From Ruminococcus bicirculans (ex Wegman et al. 2014) (GTDB lineage Bacteria; Bacillota; Clostridia; Oscillospirales; Ruminococcaceae), in the NCBI RefSeq assembly GCF_000723465.1, contig NZ_HF545617.1, positions 248,001 to 312,000 on the forward strand: DNA of 64,000 nt, read 5' to 3'. The notes beneath the pieces are model-generated. The model saw only the letters and a program-made list of their open reading frames with translations, was not told where the DNA came from and searched no databases. Positions 8,701 to 17,335 of the stretch are shown here, in pieces; positions within the stretch are counted from its first letter, which is position 1, and every line of letters starts with the position of its first letter. Made by a program: the position numbers and the translations under genes.

Positions 8701-11700
8701 ACGCTCCACGTGAGCGTGTGAGTTGAAATTTTGGTTTTTGGTTTATTCCCTTCCCTTACTGTGTCACGCTCCACGTGAGCGTGTGAGTTGAAATTTTATT
8801 TCTTTTATGTTATCCTAAAAATATGGTGTCACGCTCCACGTGAGCGTGTGAGTTGAAATTTTGCCAAAATCACATATATAAATAATTGTATCGTCACGCT
8901 CCACGTGAGCGTGTGAGTTGAAATAAAATATAAGCATACAATATATTGTATATAGCAAGGTCACGCTCCACGTGAGCGTGTGAGTTGAAATGACTTTTTA
9001 TTTCTTTTATGGTTGATTAAATTCACGTCACGCTCCACGTGAGCGTGTGAGTTGAAATTTATGTTATCCTAAAAATATGGTTGATTAAATTCAGTCACGC
9101 TCCACGTGAGCGTGTGAGTTGAAATTACCGATCACAAATAAGTTTACTGCTAATACTAAAAGTCACGCTCCACGTGAGCGTGTGAGTTGAAATAAAATGT
9201 TTTTAATCCAGTTTTCCGAATTTCTGGGTCACGCTCCACGTGAGCGTGTGAGTTGAAATAAAGCCATTCCGTCAGAAAGGGGTACAGGTCGCCGTCACGC
9301 TCCACGTGAGCGTGTGAGTTGAAATTTAGAAAAGGGTCATTGAATTTCTCAAAGAATAGTCACGCTCCACGTGAGCGTGTGAGTTGAAATCTCTTGATAA
9401 TGTTACGGTATTTAAACTATTGGGTCACGCTCCACGTGAGCGTGTGAGTTGAAATCCGAATTTTAAAACCCCCTGCGGGGGTTATTATGTCACGCTCCAC
9501 GTGAGCGTGTGAGTTGAAATGACCATAGGCGGCTGATTGGTTTCGGCGGCTGTGTCACGCTCCACGTGAGCGTGTGAGTTGAAATGCGGCATTAACGCCG
9601 CCGAATAGGTTAGCAATGAGTCACGCTCCACGTGAGCGTGTGAGTTGAAATGTTTCCATATGTTCCCATAAATGTAAAGTCACCGTCACGCTCCACGTGA
9701 GCGTGTGAGTTGAAATTATAATATTTGATTTTTATCAATTATTGATTAAGTCACGCTCCACGTGAGCGTGTGAGTTGAAATTACTGTATCTATAGTATAC
9801 CATATTTGTAGCTACGTCACGCTCCACGTGAGCGTGTGAGTTGAAATAATCATCATCTTTAAAATTTGAACATTTTATATGTCACGCTCCACGTGAGCGT
9901 GTGAGTTGAAATCGCAACTTCTGCACAAGCGTGTTCAGCTGAGCCAGGTCACGCTCCACGTGAGCGTGTGAGTTGAAATCGATACTCCGCGCTCACGCTT
10001 GGGCGCGCCGCAGTCACGCTCCACGTGAGCGTGTGAGTTGAAATCTATTGCGTGTCGCTCCTGTTGGTCGCTCCACGCCGGTCACGCTCCACGTGAGCGT
10101 GTGAGTTGAAATTCCGTTATGGTTTGCGGATTGACGACGTTCTTCAGTCACGCTCCACGTGAGCGTGTGAGTTGAAATGATAATCTTTTACCATAATTTT
10201 GTAAGGCTCGTGTCACGCTCCACGTGAGCGTGTGAGTTGAAATTTATGGATAAGGACTTTTTGAGATACGCAATAGGGTCACGCTCCACGTGAGCGTGTG
10301 AGTTGAAATGATAGAGATAAGAAGCCATGTGATATTGGCTACATGTCACGCTCCACGTGAGCGTGTGAGTTGAAATGTGAAGCTGAGTGGCTATTCAGAG
10401 GTTCCCTACGTCACGCTCCACGTGAGCGTGTGAGTTGAAATTTCTAAAATTTTGAAAATCCCCATACATACACGGTCACGCTCCACGTGAGCGTGTGAGT
10501 TGAAATATCCATAAGAGCATGAGCCGCTGTTAGAGTCTGTGTCACGCTCCACGTGAGCGTGTGAGTTGAAATTCAACATCCGCTGAAATTATATGATAGT
10601 ATCTATGTCACGCTCCACGTGAGCGTGTGAGTTGAAATGGCACGTTTCGGACGAGCTGATAAAGGCGTTTGAGTCACGCTCCACGTGAGCGTGTGAGTTG
10701 AAATTTATTGACGATGGCAATTTTGAGGAAGCTGAAAGTCACGCTCCACGTGAGCGTGTGAGTTGAAATCTATGGGCGTTCTGAAAGTCTATTTGTATTC
10801 GGAGTCACGCTCCACGTGAGCGTGTGAGTTGAAATTTATGGGGATTGATGAAGATCTGCGTATAATCGGTCACGCTCCACGTGAGCGTGTGAGTTGAAAT
10901 CATGATAGGTTTTGTCAGTATAGTCAAACAAATTCGTCACGCTCCACGTGAGCGTGTGAGTTGAAATGCCTGTGGATTGATTTCACCATAGTTTTCCAGT
11001 GTCACGCTCCACGTGAGCGTGTGAGTTGAAATGTCACGGGTGACTATTTTCACAGGCGGTAGCGTGTCACGCTCCACGTGAGCGTGTGAGTTGAAATTGA
11101 TAGATTTCAGCCGTTTGGATATCACGTCATTGGTCACGCTCCACGTGAGCGTGTGAGTTGAAATTGCCGTCTTGGTCTCTTAGCTGGATTTCACCGCGTC
11201 ACGCTCCACGTGAGCGTGTGAGTTGAAATCTCATTGAGAGCAAACCGATAATGAGACAAGACCAGTCACGCTCCACGTGAGCGTGTGAGTTGAAATGTGA
11301 CTGTGTTACAACAATTTTATTAGTTGGTTCAGTCACGCTCCACGTGAGCGTGTGAGTTGAAATATGCAGATCCAGTGTGAGCGACCCGAAGCCATACGCG
11401 TCACGCTCCACGTGAGCGTGTGAGTTGAAATATTTTGCCTATTGCACAAAAGTTTTATGGGTGGATGTCACGCTCCACGTGAGCGTGTGAGTTGAAATTG
11501 TAGCCTGACGGAATTTTCTTCTTCATATCCCGTCACGCTCCACGTGAGCGTGTGAGTTGAAATGTAAAAATCACGTTCGCCAAACTTGTCTGCAAAGTCA
11601 CGCTCCACGTGAGCGTGTGAGTTGAAATAGTTTTCAAAAAATGGTAAAGTCTAATGTGGAGGTCACGCTCCACGTGAGCGTGTGAGTTGAAATAGTTGTT

Positions 11701-14700
11701 ATTGCAGCCTCTCCGATTATTTCATGCGTCACGCTCCACGTGAGCGTGTGAGTTGAAATTTTTACAAAAATAGTTGCAACTATTCAAGCATTTGTCACGC
11801 TCCACGTGAGCGTGTGAGTTGAAATTTCCTCTGCCAAGTCTTTCCATTCTTCCGAAATTGTCACGCTCCACGTGAGCGTGTGAGTTGAAATAAATTATTT
11901 ACAGTTTTTACATCGGCTGAAATGGTCACGCTCCACGTGAGCGTGTGAGTTGAAATTTTTTACAGTTATGACCAAAATTACAATGGGCAGTCACGCTCCA
12001 CGTGAGCGTGTGAGTTGAAATGCTGATTGCGTGGTCACAATTTCCAGTGCATTGGTCACGCTCCACGTGAGCGTGTGAGTTGAAATAAAATGCGTATGCA
12101 CCTGTATCCCTGCCACAAATGTCACGCTCCACGTGAGCGTGTGAGTTGAAATTGTCATTGGAATATAACCCCATAGAAAACTACTCGTCACGCTCCACGT
12201 GAGCGTGTGAGTTGAAATGAGTATACATTCTTTACACAGGCATTCTCTACGAGTCACGCTCCACGTGAGCGTGTGAGTTGAAATCCTTTCCCCTCTTCCA
12301 GCCCAGGGTGCATACCCTGTCACGCTCCACGTGAGCGTGTGAGTTGAAATGACCAATTTATAACACAATCCCGAATAATGGACTGGTCACGCTCCACGTG
12401 AGCGTGTGAGTTGAAATTGTCTTTCCCTCGCAGAGCCTTGTGCCTCTGCCGTCACGCTCCACGTGAGCGTGTGAGTTGAAATGCACTGTCAGCAGATTTG
12501 CCAGCTTCTTTTGCATAGTCACGCTCCACGTGAGCGTGTGAGTTGAAATCGTTCAATCTCACCAATGTTCGCACAGGGCGAACCGTCACGCTCCACGTGA
12601 GCGTGTGAGTTGAAATACAGTATTTGAGCATTTCATCAGCTATCTGATAAGTCACGCTCCACGTGAGCGTGTGAGTTGAAATCTATTTTGGAACACAATA
12701 TTCAAAATCAAGTGAGTCACGCTCCACGTGAGCGTGTGAGTTGAAATTGCGATCTTAGCGGCATGGTCTGCCACTGTAGCCGTCACGCTCCACGTGAGCG
12801 TGTGAGTTGAAATTTCACGTACTGGCTATAGCCTGTATGCCATGTGGTCACGCTCCACGTGAGCGTGTGAGTTGAAATGCCAGTTATCGAAATGCGGCGG
12901 CGTTTTCCTGTTGTCACGCTCCACGTGAGCGTGTGAGTTGAAATGAGAAGCGAGTGGCAGAACACAACAATTTTGCAAGGTCACGCTCCACGTGAGCGTG
13001 TGAGTTGAAATGCTGTCAGAATATTCAAGTGCAAGTGTTAAATCAGTCACGCTCCACGTGAGCGTGTGAGTTGAAATTTAGCGTTGTTTTGTCATTGTAA
13101 AATTTTAACGCGTCACGCTCCACGTGAGCGTGTGAGTTGAAATAAACATTTGTGCGTGATATGGTAACAAAGGGTTTGTCACGCTCCACGTGAGCGTGTG
13201 AGTTGAAATGAAACGTTCATGACCGATTAGAAATTGGAACTCAGTCACGCTCCACGTGAGCGTGTGAGTTGAAATCCGATATTTTCATTTCTAGTAACTA
13301 AAAATTCGCGTCACGCTCCACGTGAGCGTGTGAGTTGAAATGCACTGTCATTTCCAGTCATTGGAATTGATATACGTCACGCTCCACGTGAGCGTGTGAG
13401 TTGAAATTGGTTGCGGGAGCTGGATTTGAACCAACGACCTTGTCACGCTCCACGTGAGCGTGTGAGTTGAAATTCATTTCAAGAGCCTTTGTACTGTTGA
13501 CAAATTGTCACGCTCCACGTGAGCGTGTGAGTTGAAATGCGAAAACGTCCTTAAAACGTTCATGACCAATTAGAGTCACGCTCCACGTGAGCGTGTGAGT
13601 TGAAATGGACGTTTTACGATGGCGTGTAGCATATGACCAAGTCACGCTCCACGTGAGCGTGTGAGTTGAAATATGGCAAAGAGGGAAAACCTTGAAAATA
13701 TCGATATGTCACGCTCCACGTGAGCGTGTGAGTTGAAATAATCCATTCGGCTAATCTCGGGAAATCTGCACGGTCACGCTCCACGTGAGCGTGTGAGTTG
13801 AAATTATTTTACAAAGCCTTGCACTTCGGACGAGTCGGTCACGCTCCACGTGAGCGTGTGAGTTGAAATCGGTTGCAACGTGGCAACCACAAAAATGCTA
13901 TTTGTCACGCTCCACGTGAGCGTGTGAGTTGAAATTGTTTATCTCGTCAATACAATTTTCGTTATATTGTCACGCTCCACGTGAGCGTGTGAGTTGAAAT
14001 ATTAATCTTTTTTAGTGAATAATATTCATTTCTGTCACGCTCCACGTGAGCGTGTGAGTTGAAATTAGTATAGTAAAGTGTTAAAGCGGTGAAGCGAGTA
14101 GTCACGCTCCACGTGAGCGTGTGAGTTGAAATTCATTTCAAGAGCCTTTGTACTGTTGACAAATTGTCACGCTCCACGTGAGCGTGTGAGTTGAAATAAC
14201 AGCCCCTGACATTTTGACAGATAGTTGGGAGTCACGCTCCACGTGAGCGTGTGAGTTGAAATGACAGAGATAAGAAGCCGTGTGATATTGGTTATGTCAC
14301 GCTCCACGTGAGCGTGTGAGTTGAAATTTAAATCCTTTACATGAGTTTTTGTAAATGGTTGGTCACGCTCCACGTGAGCGTGTGAGTTGAAATGCATGGT
14401 ATGTAATGCAAATCCGAGAGTTACAAGTCACGCTCCACGTGAGCGTGTGAGTTGAAATTAAATATATACTGTTTGACGAATTTATGACCCGGTCACGCTC
14501 CACGTGAGCGTGTGAGTTGAAATTGCGTGTCAGCTGTCAGATCGTGGGGCGTGCATCGTCACGCTCCACGTGAGCGTGTGAGTTGAAATTTAATTTATTC
14601 AAAGTAAAGTCAAAATCTTCCCGTCACGCTCCACGTGAGCGTGTGAGTTGAAATTTTGGGGATATACATTTCATTGTCAAAAAATTCAGTCACGCTCCAC

Positions 14701-14984
14701 GTGAGCGTGTGAGTTGAAATACTCTGTCAAACGATATACTTAAAACAAGAACCATGTCACGCTCCACGTGAGCGTGTGAGTTGAAATATATTCACGGCTC
14801 CTGCGGGCATACTAGCCCTTGGTCACGCTCCACGTGAGCGTGTGAGTTGAAATAACTTTCCTAAATTTATAGCACTTCTGCCGCGCGTCACGCTCCACGT
14901 GAGCGTGTGAGTTGAAATGTAGTACAGCATTACGCCTGACATTGCCTGCTTGGTCACGCTCCATGTGAGCGTGTGAGTTGAAAT
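5727..14984 (+). CRISPR. Type I-C CRISPR array, 141 repeats and 140 spacers
   Basis: A 32-bp repeat begins GTCACGCTC and ends in the 11-nt handle TGAGTTGAAAT. Counting by eye gives 141 copies from 5727 to the copy at 14953, with periods of 65-69 bp and spacers of 33-37 nt. The arms CACGCTC and GAGCGTG form a perfect 7-bp stem around the loop CACGT, the Cas5c substrate. All copies I read are identical except the last, which has one change in the loop (CATGT). Some spacers recur: 7078, 8465 (one mismatch) and 9717; 7407 and 8068; 13474 and 14133. Numbering is from the leader, so low numbers should be the newest. Short apparent ORFs here are translations of the repeat. Confidence 0.99.
13408..13441 (-). 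other. Spacer 117 equals the 3' end of an initiator-type tRNA-Met
   Basis: Read on the minus strand, this 34-nt spacer contains a complete T arm (GTTGG, loop TTCAAAT, CCAGC), the acceptor 3' strand CTCCCGCA and a terminal ACCA. The order and bases are those of the 3' part of bacterial tRNA-fMet. It is a spacer, not a tRNA gene. The target is probably a phage-borne tRNA or an element integrated at this tRNA's 3' end, a usual attachment site. Confidence 0.8.
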
Positions 14985-15017
14985 ACGATAATGTAAAAAA
15001 AAGAGAGGTATCATGCA

Positions 15018-15491
15018 ATGATTAAATTATTTTTGAAAGAATACTTAGATGAAATGTCAACTGTATGTAGGGATAATCAGAATAATGTAAGTATCGCTGT
15101 AAATCCCGATTCTGAAAGGCAAGGACATCCTTATTTCAAATTTTATAATAACGTTTATTATGGATATGCTGCTAAGGTGGTTAGAATTTTATTTAATTCA
15201 GCAGATTATGTTGATAATAAAAATGCAGAAGACCAAAAGCTTTGGAAACTTTCGCATAAAGAAAAAAAGTTGCTTAAAGAACTTTTGAGTAGTCCTTCTG
15301 CAGAATATTCAGATATGACTATTTGGGAAGCTTGTAAATTTGAGTGGAACTTTGAATATTTAGAGCAATCTATTAACTTAGATAAATATGTAAATGGTGA
15401 ATATGATAAGGATAAAACATTCACAGAAAATCCTGGCTATGTACCCTACAGTTTGGAAATGCCTGATTATTTAGAATTAAACTTTTGCTAA
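15018..15491 (+). CDS. Unknown 157-residue protein encoded in a spacer position of the array
   Basis: The gene lies between CRISPR repeat 141 (ends 14984) and a degenerate repeat (15507), in the same direction as the array. AGAGAGGT (15002-15009) precedes the ATG by 8 nt. Only 33 nt separate the repeat from the ATG and I see no good promoter there, so it is probably read from the array transcript. The product is soluble-looking, rich in aromatic and charged residues (YFKFYNNVYYGY, a Lys-rich KKLLKELL helix, WEACKFEWNFEYLEQS) and acidic at the C-terminus. There is no signal peptide or membrane segment. Base composition is clearly AT-richer than the cas genes, which suggests transfer. I do not recognise the family; an element-derived, toxin/antitoxin or CRISPR-related function is only a guess. 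Confidence 0.75.
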   Translation: MIKLFLKEYLDEMSTVCRDNQNNVSIAVNPDSERQGHPYFKFYNNVYYGYAAKVVRILFNSADYVDNKNAEDQKLWKLSHKEKKLLKELLSSPSAEYSDMTIWEACKFEWNFEYLEQSINLDKYVNGEYDKDKTFTENPGYVPYSLEMPDYLELNFC

Positions 15492-15506
15492 ATATGTAAC
15501 TTTAAC

Positions 15507-15602
15507 GTACGCTCCACGTGAGCATATGAGTTGAAATGTTGACAAATCGGGCAAAAGTGATATAATAGAAGTCACGCTCCACATGAGCGTGTGAGTTGAA
15601 AT
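15507..15602 (+). CRISPR. Degenerate two-repeat mini-array with one 33-nt spacer
   Basis: Two repeat copies, 15507-15537 and 15571-15602, are separated by 33 nt, the normal spacer length. The first lacks one base at the 5' end and has GCATATG in place of GCGTGTG, which puts a mismatch in its hairpin stem. The second differs only in the loop (CACAT). The unit lies between the two embedded genes. Confidence 0.9.
15539..15566 (+). promoter_or_regulatory. Near-consensus promoter occupying the mini-array spacer
   Basis: TTGACA (15539-15544), a 16-bp spacer, then TGA-TATAAT (-10 at 15561-15566, extended). All of it lies inside the 33-nt spacer between two repeats. Transcription would start at the beginning of the next repeat, around 15573, and run into the 50-codon gene. 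It is the best promoter match in this part of the window. Confidence 0.7.
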
Positions 15603-15665
15603 TTTCCCGAGAAATAGTTAAGCTAGCTAAAGAAAAATATATTAGTTTAAAAGGAACGTGATAAT

Positions 15666-15818
15666 ATGAGAGAAATGCCAATATGGTTGGACTATGCGGA
15701 ATTTGATGATGACGGATTATGCGGCATATCCCCAAATGCACCGGACGAAGTAAAGAAAGCTTACGAAGATTATTTAGCTGAAGAAGAAGAGGCTAAATCA
15801 AAAGGCATAAAAATTTAA
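15666..15818 (+). CDS. Unknown acidic 50-residue protein encoded between CRISPR repeats
   Basis: The frame encodes MREMPIWLDYAEFDDDG at the N-terminus, then a helix with EEVKK/AYEDYLAEEEEAKSK-like composition, ending KGIKI. AAGGAAC (15651-15657) is 8 nt before the ATG. The intergenic promoter-like spacer at 15539-15566 lies about 100 bp upstream. The gene is bounded by repeats at 15571-15602 and 15849-15880 and points along the array. The strong acidity and size are compatible with an antitoxin, immunity protein or DNA-mimic inhibitor, but no family is recognised. It is easily missed because of its length; a real SD and a plausible promoter support it. Confidence 0.6.
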   Translation: MREMPIWLDYAEFDDDGLCGISPNAPDEVKKAYEDYLAEEEEAKSKGIKI

Positions 15819-15848
15819 TAATTTTTACTGCTCCGCTACGGCGAGGCG

Positions 15849-15941
15849 GTCACGCTCCACGTGAGCGTGTGAGTTGAAATATTATGCTGACGTTATGTTT
15901 TTGTAGTTTATCCCAGCCACGCTCCACGTGAGCGTGTGGGT
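15849..15941 (+). CRISPR. Terminal repeat-spacer-repeat remnant
   Basis: A perfect repeat copy (15849-15880), a 35-nt spacer (15881-15915) and a final truncated repeat (15916-15941). The last copy keeps both hairpin arms but loses the TTGAAAT end. This is the usual look of a leader-distal array end and suggests that the array once ran without interruption to here. Confidence 0.9.
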
Positions 15942-15989
15942 CAATTTTCGTTTCAACGCAGGACTTATTGATATTGAATAATACAAGTA

Positions 15990-16019
15990 ACCGCTTGACT
16001 AAGGTCGGGCGGTATTTTT
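15990..16019 (+). terminator. Probable terminator of the CRISPR array
   Basis: The arms ACCGC (15990-15994) and GCGGT (16009-16013) enclose an inner GAC/GTC pair and are followed by ATTTTTA. It lies 49 bp after the final truncated repeat and could end the pre-crRNA transcript. Confidence 0.5.
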
Positions 16020-16366
16020 ATACCCAAATACTATACAATTTTCATGCGTTTTCCGTCAAATTCGCCAATTCACACCCCGAAATTTGTGCAAACAAATGAT
16101 TTATAATTTAATTTGGCAACATTTCTGCAATTGTTGCATTTTTTCTGCAACAAAATACCCACTTTTCGTGTATAAGTAGAAGAGGTTTCACCACAAATCG
16201 GAAACCTTGCGGAGCGACAGTGTATGAGGAAACATTTTGTCAACGTGAGTTAGGTGAACACGATGAGAGGTTCTGATCGCACAGAAAAGCACTTCCTGCA
16301 CTCCGTCTGAAGCTTGAAAATTGAATATTTATACCGACACACCTTAGCTATACCCCATGAGCATAC
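16020..16366 (+). other. Structured gene-free region of unknown role, with a possible 9-codon leader peptide
   Basis: No gene of ordinary size is found. Several structures are seen. A short hairpin TGCAA-TTG-TTGCA followed by six T (16126-16144) could be a terminator. AGGTTTC (16183-16189) pairs with GAAACCT (16201-16207). A nine-codon frame, MRKHFVNVS (16224-16253), has GGAG 9 nt upstream. The region then ends in AT-rich sequence next to the IS target duplication. It resembles a regulatory leader whose gene has been lost or displaced, but I cannot name a family. Confidence 0.4.
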
Positions 16367-16392
16367 TGCTAAATTTAATTGTTATAACCGCC
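16367..16392. repeat. Left 26-bp target-site duplication of the IS
   Basis: The sequence begins TGCTAAATTT and ends ATAACCGCC. It is repeated exactly at 17453-17478 on the other side of the IS. One further T is shared by chance at the border. Confidence 0.9.
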
Positions 16393-16402
16393 TGTAGGTT
16401 TG

Positions 16403-17335
16403 TCAATCATATTGGACACTATTATTAAGAAATTCGATAGGCGAAAACCATTTGAGGGGACGCATAGGACGGTTGTTTGTTCGACTTAAACGTGCAGCTA
16501 GCTGCACGTTTAAGTCGTCGCAGGAATAAAACCTATGGCACGAATAGAATTTGTTGTGATCTTCTCGGTGACTGCGCTCTACTTTGCCATTGTGCCTAGG
16601 CGTATATGGACGAATGAGTTTGTGTTCAATGCCAAGTTGTGAGAGCGTATTCTCAAACAGCGTTTTCTTGTCTCTTTTGCTTGGCGAAAAGCGGTTAGTA
16701 AATTCAAATCCATTGTCGGTCTGAATACATTTCACCGTTATTCCTCTGCGTTTGTACCATTTCACCAGCCTTTTTACAAAGTCTGCTGAAGAATAGGTGC
16801 TTTGCTCCTCATATCCGTATAAAAATCTTATCCTGGTATACTCATCGATCGCCGTGTATTGGTACAGCTTCATCTCTGGGTCAGCTATACACTTTCTCGG
16901 AACTACCTTTACGTCCACCTGAACACGTTCTCCGGGGTATGTCATCTGCTCGTATGGCTTTGGTTTATACGTCGCTTTCTTCGGCTTTTTCGGAAGCATT
17001 CCTAGTTTTTTCATAACCCTGTAAAGACTTTCAAGACAGCGTGTATACCCTTGCTTCCTGAGACGATGCCATAGTTCGGGAAGCTCAAGTGTCGGGTTCC
17101 GTTTGTGATACCTTTTGATAAGATCTATTTCTTCCTTGGTATGCTCATTGGGATGATGATGCGGTCGGCGTGATTTAACTGCAAGGGACTCCACACTTCC
17201 GTCCCAGCGTTTCAGCCAGAAATATATATATGAACGTGATTTATTGTATTTTCTGCTCGCTCGGCTCACTCCATATTTCTTTGCGTAATTCATTAAGGAT
17301 TGACGAAACTTCATATCTTGTGTTATACTATTCAT
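16403..17335 (-). CDS. DDE transposase, IS481/IS1202 type
   Basis: 310 residues. An N-terminal helix-turn-helix region (NYAKKYGVSRASRKYNKSRS) is followed by a second HTH, then an rve-type integrase core. The acidic triad can be read: D in VQVDVKVVPRK, D in IQTDNGFEFTN, and E in HNGKVERSHREDH. The frame is uninterrupted and ends 10 bp inside the left IS end. A perfect 36-bp palindrome (16482-16517) lies within the coding sequence and encodes LNVQLAARLSR after the catalytic glutamate. The transposase start is the ATG at 17335; a weak AGGAAG lies upstream. Confidence 0.93.
   Translation of the reverse strand: MNSITQDMKFRQSLMNYAKKYGVSRASRKYNKSRSYIYFWLKRWDGSVESLAVKSRRPHHHPNEHTKEEIDLIKRYHKRNPTLELPELWHRLRKQGYTRCLESLYRVMKKLGMLPKKPKKATYKPKPYEQMTYPGERVQVDVKVVPRKCIADPEMKLYQYTAIDEYTRIRFLYGYEEQSTYSSADFVKRLVKWYKRRGITVKCIQTDNGFEFTNRFSPSKRDKKTLFENTLSQLGIEHKLIRPYTPRHNGKVERSHREDHNKFYSCHRFYSCDDLNVQLAARLSRTNNRPMRPLKWFSPIEFLNNSVQYD
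16482..16517. repeat. Perfect 36-bp palindrome inside the transposase gene
   Basis: The left half CGACTTAAACGTGCAGCT is exactly the reverse complement of the right half, with no loop. The reading frame passes through it. It is seen directly in the sequence and extends no further on either side. Confidence 0.97.

Noticed and set aside
13408-13441. A tRNA gene
   Set aside because: Only the 3' third is present and it is exactly one spacer long.
5721-15018. Many minus-strand open frames of 60-125 codons with STHTLTWSVT, FNSHAHVERD or FQLTRSRGA
   Set aside because: They are translations of the CRISPR repeat in three frames, not genes.
16116-16366. tracrRNA, retron or group II intron RNA
   Set aside because: No anti-repeat to the CRISPR repeat, no reverse transcriptase and no intron-end consensus can be seen.
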